Origin: RYN-230 sp963760405
GTDB lineage: Bacteria > Actinomycetota > Actinomycetes > Streptosporangiales > Streptosporangiaceae
Direction: 5' to 3'
Assembly: GCA_963760405.1 (NCBI GenBank)
Contig: CAVXCV010000001.1
Location: forward strand, 1 to 64,000
Length of the DNA: 64,000 bases
Shown piece after piece: positions 1-6,913 of this stretch; the stretch's first letter is position 1; each line of letters begins with the position of its first letter. Below the pieces are notes generated by a model. The model did not search any database. It was given only the letters and a program-made list of their open reading frames with translations, and had not been told where the DNA came from. The translations under genes and the position numbers were made by a program.

Positions 1-472
1 CGTGCACGCTTCGCACGAGCGGCGTGCGCGTCGACAGCACGAGGAAGTCGTTACGACGGCGGTCGTAGAGGAATTCCCACGGGATCGCCATCGTCTCCTC
101 GTCGCCAAGGATGAGGCGCACCCGGGCCTGCCCCCCGACCTGAAGCGTCTTGTCGAAAGCGCGCTCGACCGGGCCAGAGAACAGCGCGTCGTACAGGCGT
201 GCACCCAGATCCCTGACGGGGTCGAGGCTGTCGGTGGCCACGCTGCGCTGCAGGGTCTTGCCGGCGGCGGCGATGCTCGACAGAGCGGCATCGACCATCC
301 ACGGCGTGAGCGGGTTCACAAAATAGCCCTGAGCCTCCCGGCCGTCAGGCCCGGCCGCGACCGTCCGATAGCGGGGGCGCAGCGCAGGATCGTTTTTATC
401 GGGCTCCGCGGTTAGGCTGATACGGAACTCGGCATATCGCGACGTGTCCTCGCGAACATCTTCCAGCCCCAT
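1..472 (-). CDS. CHAT-domain protein, N-terminal part (cut by window edge)
   Basis: The frame is open from an ATG at 472 to the left window edge (157 codons) and is preceded by a good ribosome site, AGGGGGAA, six bases upstream. The translation looks like the first half of a CHAT (caspase HetF associated with TPRs) domain: a beta-rich start, then LGARLYDALFSGPVERAF near residues 88-105, a beta strand ARVRLIL, then IPWEFLYD near 129-136 and LSTRTPLVR near 146-154. The LPWE-hLYD and TPLVR blocks are typical of the conserved N-terminal half of CHAT. The catalytic His and Cys would lie beyond the edge and cannot be checked. It is divergent from a second CHAT gene at 1191. The family reading is good; substrate and role are unknown. 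Confidence 0.75.
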   Translation of the reverse strand, partial: MGLEDVREDTSRYAEFRISLTAEPDKNDPALRPRYRTVAAGPDGREAQGYFVNPLTPWMVDAALSSIAAAGKTLQRSVATDSLDPVRDLGARLYDALFSGPVERAFDKTLQVGGQARVRLILGDEETMAIPWEFLYDRRRNDFLVLSTRTPLVRSVH

Positions 473-1190
473 CCGATTCCCCCTGGGTCGCTGCATTCCG
501 GCCGACTCTAGCCGGAAGCGCCGGGGCATCTCCAGAACGGTCGGCGGAGGGCGCGAACGCGAGCCCACCGCTTCCACGATATCGGTTTCTCGCCGCGATG
601 GGGAGACCAAGGCGGGGCGGCCTATCTCCTATCGAGGACCTCCGGGCCTGCCCCATGGACGGCTGGGCCGTGGACGGGAGGCATCACCGCTCCACATTAC
701 TGGCCGGGATTTTGCGAAAACTCCCCGGCGTAACCGCCGTCGGTACCGATGCGATTGAGCCGACGGCCGCGGGAAATAGCGCTACAAAGATCATTCCGCC
801 GGGCGTGATAGTGCTGAGGGTCGCAAACAGTATGCTTCGGCCATCGCTGCAGCACGGCAGTTGTCAATCACACGGATATCGTGGTCTCCTGATCGTCGTG
901 CTGCGGTGCTGCGGTGCTGTCGGTGCTGGCGGTGCTGGCGGTGCTGGCGCTGCTGCGGTGCTGGCGCTGCTGGCGGTGCTGGCGCTGCTGGCGGTGCTGG
1001 CGCTGGCCCGGTCGCTGGTCGCCGGCTTTGGCTCGCCTCTCGGCCACCCGGCCGTTTTCGGCACCGCGAAGGCGCCCGGGGCGGGGACGGCCCCGGTGAT
1101 CGGGGAGGCCACCGTCCCGGCGAGGCGGCCGCGGCGTCGGGCCCGCCGGAGTGGGCAATGCCCTCGCTGAGCCAACCGGAGGAGAACGTC
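473..1190. other. Intergenic region between divergent CHAT genes
   Basis: About 720 bases separate the two CHAT genes. I see no convincing gene. The long frame that extends the right-hand CHAT gene back to 861 runs through a simple repeat and gives Cys/Trp/Gly-rich nonsense, so it is not counted as coding. Promoters for both genes should lie here, but no clear -35/-10 pair stands out. Confidence 0.6.
899..1010. repeat. Tandem 9-bp minisatellite (GCTGGCGGT-type)
   Basis: About a dozen imperfect copies of a 9-base unit (GCTGGCGGT, GCTGGCGCT, with an 8-base GCTGCGGT variant) follow one another upstream of the CHAT gene. Because 9 is a multiple of three, it keeps several frames open, which creates false reading frames on both strands. 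Confidence 0.85.
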
Positions 1191-4100
1191 ATGATCGCAT
1201 CGAGGGGACTACTCGTCCCGCTCCTGCTCGCCGAGCAGCACCGGGGCGATCTGTCGCCGTACCTCGCTCCCGCCGGGGGCCTGCGGCCGCCGCTTCCGGT
1301 ATTGATCGGCGGCGCCCCCGCAACGGACGTGCCGGACGGCGAACTCCCGTTGATCGCGGCGGCCGCCGCGCTCGCGGCGGGCGAACCGAAACGTGGGCTA
1401 CGCATCCTGGCCGATACGGAGGATCTGGGGGGGCTGCGCGATGTGGTGGCGGCTCTGCGCCTCGCGGCCCACACCCTCGACCTCAACCGGTACCCCGGTG
1501 GTGGTGGCGCGGTCATGTCCGCCGAGGAGATGGCCAGTTTGGCCGGCGAGCTTCCCACGCCGGCGGATCCTGGCGCCCAGCTCATCGTGCTCGTCGCGGG
1601 TCGCCTGGTACCTCTGATACAGAGCGCGCGCCGCATCGCCGAGGATTCCCGGACAGGCGATCCCGGTGGGGTGGTTCTGCGGCTATACGACTGGTTTCAG
1701 ACGATGGCCGCCCAGCTCGGCGACTTCGACGCCCCGGAAGTACTCACCTACCTTTGGCTCGCCCGGGCGGATGTGGGGCGGCGAGCGGCGCGCATGGCGG
1801 ACACAGCCGACCCCCTCGATGCGTGCCGCCGACTGGCTGGCGACGATCCCGTTGCGCACGCCCACCTGAACCTCATCCTTGGGGACTGGGCGCTCGAGCC
1901 CCTCTCCCACCCCGAGGTCCTTGGGCTGCAACTCACAGCCGGATTGCCGCAAGGAATGGCGGCCGCTGCGGACTTGCCGGCCGCCGAGTCGTTCTACGCG
2001 GCAGCCCGCGCCCTGTACCGGCAGGCAGGGGCCGCACGGGGACAAGCCGTCGTCACGTTCCGGCTTGCTCACCTGGCTCGACACTCGCGCAACCACACAG
2101 CGTGTACCCAGTTGCGCAACGACGCCCGGCGGCAGGCGCTGCTGTGCGGCGAACGCGGCCTGGTCCGCATCATCGACGTGCACGCCGTCCTCGACCGCCT
2201 GGACAGCGGCGAGGATGTCCCACCCGGGGAGCTCGACCCCATCGCCGAATGGGGCCGTACCGATGGCTCCACCGGGCTCGCGCGGGGTCTCGTCCGCCTC
2301 ATCATCGCCCGGGCTAACGCCTGGCGGGACGCGGGCGCCACCCTCGCGGCACTGCGAGCGCTCCGCATCGCCCGGCGTTTTGTGCGGGCCCTCGACGCCG
2401 AGGTGGAGAGCGAGGGCGCCGACCGCGCCTACATCGACCTCGCCGATCGGGTCAACTTCCGGCGCGCGTCTGCGGCATTGCTCGCGGCCGAGACGGCGGA
2501 GGCGGTTACCCGCATGCGAGACCAGCCGGCCAACGTGCTGGCGTGGCTGCGCTGCGCGGACCTGGTGATGTCGCTGGATCGGGCGGTGGAGGCCCTCGCC
2601 GATCCGGACTTCAAGTCGGTAGCAGCAGCGCGGCTTGCCGAGATCGACGCGGCGGCACCGGTCGTGCGCCCGGAACAACCGAGCCCGGTTGACCCGGCCG
2701 TCGCCGCGGTGCGCGAAAGCGCGCGCCGCGCCGAGACGCTGCTCCTGCGCTATCGCGGCCGCCGCGCGGAGCAGGCGGGCTTCCGCGAAGAAGCGCGAAG
2801 CCTGCTGCAGGACGCGCTGGCCCGGGCGGAGCGCGAAGGCGACGCCCTGATGCAGATTGTGCTGCTCGTCGAACTCGACCGTCGCGATGAAGCACGCCCC
2901 ATCGCTGACCGGCTGTTCGGCAGCGGTGCCCTGCATCCCGATCATGCGGCCGATCTTTACCTGCGCCTCGGCGACGCGGCGAGCGCTCAGCGGGCACTCG
3001 ACATGCTCGACGCCGCCGGCTGGCCCCCGCCCGTCGACCGGCCCTGGGAGGATCCAGCCCGTCGCGCGGACCTAGCCGAACTGGCGGGCGACCACGCCAC
3101 GGCGGCGCGCCTTGCCGGACAGGCAGCCGAGGAGTTCGAACGCCGGGCGGCGCAGCTTGTACGGGACGCCCTGCGCAGCTCGGCAACGGACGACATCGCG
3201 GTCGCAGGGCTGTACCATACCGGGGCGCTCGCCCATCTCGGTCTCGCGGCTCAGCAGCCCGATTCGGCCGGCAGCACAGAGATCGCAGCGGCGTTCGAAA
3301 TGGCCGACCGCTGCCGGGGCGTCGTCGTCGATGTCCTCCGTTCGCTCGACAGTCTGCCGGCCGGTCCCCCGCATGTGGCCGTCCGGCGGTGGCTGGAAGC
3401 CGGCTCGGCTTGGGCCGCCATGTACGAAGGGCTGGCCGAAGAGGTTACCCAGGATCCTGCGCACACCCCGAGTGCCGCACATCTGCGTCGCCGTCTGCTC
3501 GCCGCCGAGGACGAACTTGACCAGACAGAGATGCAGGTTGCGCGGCTTGCCCCCGGCGTGCTCGCCGGACGGCACGGTTACCGCCCGGGATCCGATCTCG
3601 CAGACGTTCAGCGGCACCTGGGAGATGACACCGCCCTCGTGCTGTACGAGACGTTCGACGAGGACCTACTGGTATGGGCCCTTGACAGGCGAGCCGTTCG
3701 CCATGAACGCATCCGGATAAAGGCCCGCGACCTCGCGTGCGAGGCGCGCCGCTTCCACACCTCATGCGCCACTCAACGCCCGGACGACCCAGCTGGGACG
3801 GCCCTGGCGAAACTTCTCCTCGATCCGGTCGCCTCTGTCATCGACGGTCACCGGCGGCTCCTGGTTGTGCCGCACCGGTCACTCGCCCTTGTCCCCTTCC
3901 ACGCCCTTCCATTCGACGGCACGGTCCTTGGCGAGCATGCCGCCGTATCGGTCCTGCCGTCCGGGGCGCTCGTTACCCGGCGAGAGGCGGGTCGGCCGCC
4001 CCGTCTTGATCGGCCGGCGCTCCTGGTCGGCGACCCGGCATACGCCGCCGACCGCGGGCTGCCCCGCCTACCTGGTGCCGCCACCGAAGCGGCGACGATT

Positions 4101-4706
4101 GCGCGCCTAATCGGCACCCCGGATCCTCTCCTCGATGCGGACGCGACCGAGGCCGCAGTCGCGGAGCGTGTCTCAGGCCGGCGGATCGTCCACCTGGCGA
4201 CCCACGGTGTGGTCGATGAACGAGGGCCGAACCGGAGCTTCGTCGCGCTCGCGGGCTACGACGAGCTAACGGTCGGCGACATTATGGGCCTCGATCTCGC
4301 AGCCGACCTCGTGGTGCTGTCCGCATGCCATACTGGGCGCGGGACAGCGACTGCCGGCGGAGATATTGTCGGGCTCGTCCGCGCTGCGGTTGCGGCAGGT
4401 GCACGGCACGTCGTGGTATCCCTATGGCCCGTCGACGACGAGGCTGGCTGTCTGCTCATGACCGGGATGTATGAACGGCTCGTCGCAGGCGACGACGTCG
4501 CCCATGCCCTGACCGGCGCGCAACGCCGCGTTCGCCGCATGGACGGCGCCGGACGTCGTCACGCGTATCAACAACTGCAGCAACAGGCCGACACAGAACC
4601 AGCCATACCTGGTGCACGCGACGCCCGCCCACCCAACTTCGTGCCGCAGACGAAGAAGAGCGGGTTTCCTTACTACTGGGCGCCCTTTATTCACGTCGGG
4701 GTCTGA
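1191..4706 (+). CDS. Large CHAT-domain protein with helical repeat N-terminus
   Basis: The 1171-residue product has a long Ala/Leu/Arg-rich helical region (about 30-780) resembling degenerate TPR-type repeats, and a C-terminal CHAT protease domain (about 800-1171). The catalytic dyad is visible: His1005 in HLATHG and Cys1046 in LSACHTGRG, followed by the conserved SLWPVDDEA stretch. CHAT proteins are clan CD cysteine peptidases related to caspases and separase; several act in antiphage or cell-death systems, with the helical part as sensor. The start was set at ATG 1191 because GGAGGAG lies eight bases upstream; the frame is open further back only through a simple repeat. The last 40 residues after the domain are polar and of unknown use. 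Substrate and trigger are unknown; the divergent neighbour is also a CHAT protein. Confidence 0.85.
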   Translation: MIASRGLLVPLLLAEQHRGDLSPYLAPAGGLRPPLPVLIGGAPATDVPDGELPLIAAAAALAAGEPKRGLRILADTEDLGGLRDVVAALRLAAHTLDLNRYPGGGGAVMSAEEMASLAGELPTPADPGAQLIVLVAGRLVPLIQSARRIAEDSRTGDPGGVVLRLYDWFQTMAAQLGDFDAPEVLTYLWLARADVGRRAARMADTADPLDACRRLAGDDPVAHAHLNLILGDWALEPLSHPEVLGLQLTAGLPQGMAAAADLPAAESFYAAARALYRQAGAARGQAVVTFRLAHLARHSRNHTACTQLRNDARRQALLCGERGLVRIIDVHAVLDRLDSGEDVPPGELDPIAEWGRTDGSTGLARGLVRLIIARANAWRDAGATLAALRALRIARRFVRALDAEVESEGADRAYIDLADRVNFRRASAALLAAETAEAVTRMRDQPANVLAWLRCADLVMSLDRAVEALADPDFKSVAAARLAEIDAAAPVVRPEQPSPVDPAVAAVRESARRAETLLLRYRGRRAEQAGFREEARSLLQDALARAEREGDALMQIVLLVELDRRDEARPIADRLFGSGALHPDHAADLYLRLGDAASAQRALDMLDAAGWPPPVDRPWEDPARRADLAELAGDHATAARLAGQAAEEFERRAAQLVRDALRSSATDDIAVAGLYHTGALAHLGLAAQQPDSAGSTEIAAAFEMADRCRGVVVDVLRSLDSLPAGPPHVAVRRWLEAGSAWAAMYEGLAEEVTQDPAHTPSAAHLRRRLLAAEDELDQTEMQVARLAPGVLAGRHGYRPGSDLADVQRHLGDDTALVLYETFDEDLLVWALDRRAVRHERIRIKARDLACEARRFHTSCATQRPDDPAGTALAKLLLDPVASVIDGHRRLLVVPHRSLALVPFHALPFDGTVLGEHAAVSVLPSGALVTRREAGRPPRLDRPALLVGDPAYAADRGLPRLPGAATEAATIARLIGTPDPLLDADATEAAVAERVSGRRIVHLATHGVVDERGPNRSFVALAGYDELTVGDIMGLDLAADLVVLSACHTGRGTATAGGDIVGLVRAAVAAGARHVVVSLWPVDDEAGCLLMTGMYERLVAGDDVAHALTGAQRRVRRMDGAGRRHAYQQLQQQADTEPAIPGARDARPPNFVPQTKKSGFPYYWAPFIHVGV

Positions 4707-4763
4707 CATCGGCTTATGATCGACGCACACTGAACCTTTTCATCCTGATCTTGGGTTGGCCCT

Positions 4764-5912
4764 GTGGGGCTCGATTACTCGATCGGGCCTGGCCAGGCTT
4801 GCGGGCTGAGATCATCGCTGAGTGATCTTCTCGGTCGTCTACCTGCTCGCGCGCTGCCTGCTCGGCTGCCTGATGGTGCTGGCCCGGCGTGAGGTGTCCA
4901 AGGATGCCGAACTCCTGGTGCTCCGGCACGAGAACGCGGTGCTGCGCCGCCAGATCGGCCGGGTCCGCTACCAGCCGGGCGACCGGCTGTGGCTCGCGGC
5001 GCTGTCCCGGCTGATCCCCCGGCGCCGATGGGGCGAGGTGTTCGCGGTGACCCCGGCGACGCTGCTGGCCTGGCACCGGCGACTGGTCGCACGCAAGTGG
5101 GACTACACGAACCGGCGGCGTCCCGGACGGCCGTCCACGGCAGCCGCGATCCGCAAGCTCGTGATCCGCATCGCGACGGACAATCCGACCTGGGGGCACC
5201 GGCGGGTGCAGGGCGAGCTCGTCAGGCTCGGCCACCCGATCGCTGCCTCCACGGTGTGGCAGATCCTGCACGCCGCCGGGATCGATCCCGCACCCCGCCG
5301 CACGGGCCCGACCTGGAAGCAGTTCCTGACCACGCAGGCCCGCGGCATTCTCGCGGTCGACTTCGTCCACGTGGACACCGTGCTGCTGCGGCGCCTCTAC
5401 GCCCTGATCGTCATCGAGCACGGCACCCGCCGCGTTCACCTGGCCGGCATCACCGCCAACCCCGACGGCGCGTGGACGACACAGGCGGCGCGTAACTTCC
5501 TGATGGACCTCGGCCAGCGCGCGGCTTCGGTCAAGTTCCTGATCAGGGATCGCGCAGGCCAGTTCACCGGCTCCTTCGACGCCGTGTTCACGGCGGAGGG
5601 CATCAGGATTCTCGCCAGCCCGCCGCAGGCGCCGAGAGCGAACGCGATCTGCGAACGGATGATCGGTACCCTGCGCCGGGAGCTGTTCGACCGGCTGCTG
5701 ATCGTCAATGAGCACCACCTGCGCCGGGTGCTGACCGAGTACCTGCGTGCACTACAACACCGCCCGGCCGCACCGTGCCCTCGGCCAGCTCGCACCGGCT
5801 CAAGCTCACACCCGGCCGCCGCAGATCAACCTCGCCGAGCACCGGATCCGCCGGAAACAAGTCCTCGGCGGACTCACGCACGAGTACCAGATCGCCGCCT
5901 GACAGCCCCACG
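4764..5912 (+). mobile_element. Probable single-ORF insertion sequence remnant
   Basis: The element is defined by the transposase it carries. The only candidate ends I can see are GTGGGGCT (4764-4771) and its complement AGCCCCAC (5905-5912), which sits three bases after the transposase stop. Eight bases is weak for terminal repeats and no target duplication is evident, so the boundaries are tentative. Confidence 0.35.
4822..5902 (+). pseudogene. DDE integrase-core transposase, frameshifted
   Basis: From GTG 4822 the frame encodes an N-terminal helix region, a helix-turn-helix-like part and an rve integrase core. The acidic triad is present as D180 (LAVDFVHVD), D243 (IRDRAGQF) and E278 (NAICERMIG), with D-62-D-34-E spacing as in IS3/IS481-type enzymes. 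After TEYLR the frame changes: reading one base later gives HYNTARPHRALGQL, the normal family C-terminus, down to a TGA at 5900-5902. A single extra base, probably the G at 5749, explains this. Unrepaired, the protein runs into unrelated sequence up to 6453. The enzyme is therefore probably inactive, unless the extra base is a sequencing error. The exact IS family cannot be settled without comparison. Confidence 0.8.
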
Positions 5913-5946
5913 CTGCTACGAGAAGAAGCAGGTCACCGCCACGATC

Positions 5947-6453
5947 GTGTATTCGAGCCCAACAGGATGGAACGACAGCTTCCTGATCACCGCGACAGGC
6001 TCGGCGCTGCTCACCTGGCGGACCGTTGTGCTGCTGCTGCCCTTCCAGGCCGGGGGCGGGGAGATCCGCGCCGCGGGGCTGCTCGTCAACCCGGGCCTTG
6101 AAGAGGTGCCGCTCCTGCGCGACGCCGGCCGGTGGCATCCGGGCCTTGATGAAACCTTCGCCTCAGCAGGGCTCACGTCCCCGTCGGACGGAATGCCCAT
6201 CCAGATGCCAGCCGACGGCGTGACCGGCCACCTCAGCCGGACCTCGCTCAGCGTCAGCGTCGACGGGCGGGAGGACAGGTACGGGTCCGAGGCAGAACCC
6301 GGAATCCGCGCCGCCGCAGCTCAGCTGGGCGGCTTCTTGCTGATCGTCACCCACGCCGCTGACCCGGCACAGCTGATCCCAGACACGCTCATGCAGGCCC
6401 TGGCATCGCCGATGACGCTGGCCGGCTGGGCGCCACTCCAGCCCACCCGGTAA
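5947..6453 (+). pseudogene. Orphan coding fragment downstream of transposase
   Basis: This stretch stays open in the frame that the broken transposase runs into, and its amino acid make-up looks like a real soluble protein (for example FLLIVTHAADPAQLIP near the end) rather than a shadow. The only possible start is GTG 5947, which has no ribosome site. I do not recognise the family. It may be the 3' part of a gene cut by the insertion element, but no matching 5' part is visible on the other side, where the CHAT gene ends 115 bases before the transposase start. It could also be a chance open frame in GC-rich DNA. Confidence 0.4.
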
Positions 6454-6682
6454 CACGGTCCCCTGGCCGCTCCGGAGAGCGCCTCAAGTAACACCAGCAG
6501 GGAATCCTGGAAGCGTGGGAGCGGCGCGCCGAGTGTTCCAGCGTGCGCCCACCCATAGACATCGACAGCAGCCATGCCTACTGCACCGCCTGCTCGCGAT
6601 GCCGTTTCATGCCGATCCCCAGTGCTTGATGCCGCCTCGCGGGGCTCGATCCCGCGGACGGGCCGCGGACAGAAGATCAAGA

Positions 6683-6712
6683 AGGCCTGACCGCCTTCCG
6701 GCGATCAGGCCT
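6683..6712 (-). terminator. Hairpin downstream of tRNA-fMet
   Basis: AGGCCTGA (6683-6690) pairs with TCAGGCCT (6705-6712), with an inner CGCC/GGCG stem and a four-base loop. Read on the minus strand it lies 17 bases after the tRNA and is followed by TCTTGATCTTCT, a modest T-rich tail. It fits a terminator for the tRNA transcript. Confidence 0.65.
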
Positions 6713-6728
6713 CTGACCTGCACTTACT

Positions 6729-6805
6729 TGGTAGCGGGGGCGGGATTTGAACCCGCGACCTCTGGGTTATGAGCCCAGCGAGCTACCGAACTGCTCCACC
6801 CCGCG
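6729..6805 (-). tRNA. tRNA-fMet (CAU), initiator
   Basis: The minus strand reads a full 77-base cloverleaf that begins CGCGGGGTGGAGCAG and ends in an encoded CCA. The anticodon is CAU inside GCTCATAAC, and the stem below it has three G:C pairs, the hallmark of initiators. The first base C faces U72 in the acceptor stem, so the pair is unformed, as in actinobacterial initiator tRNAs. The T arm GGTTCAAATCC is canonical. Short reading frames over it that give phrases such as NPRPLGYEPSELPN are the usual tRNA artefact. Confidence 0.97.
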
Positions 6806-6913
6806 TCGGTGTGCCTTCACTTTATGGCCTACGGCAGGTCTAGGCAAATCAACCCGAGCCCGCCACACTCACCTGCGCCAACGTCAGAAAATGCGCGCAG
6901 ACCGGCAGCGAGG

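Noticed and set aside
861..1190. N-terminal extension of the CHAT protein through the 9-base repeat
   Set aside because: The translation is Cys/Trp/Gly-rich repeat output, and ATG 1191 has an excellent ribosome site.
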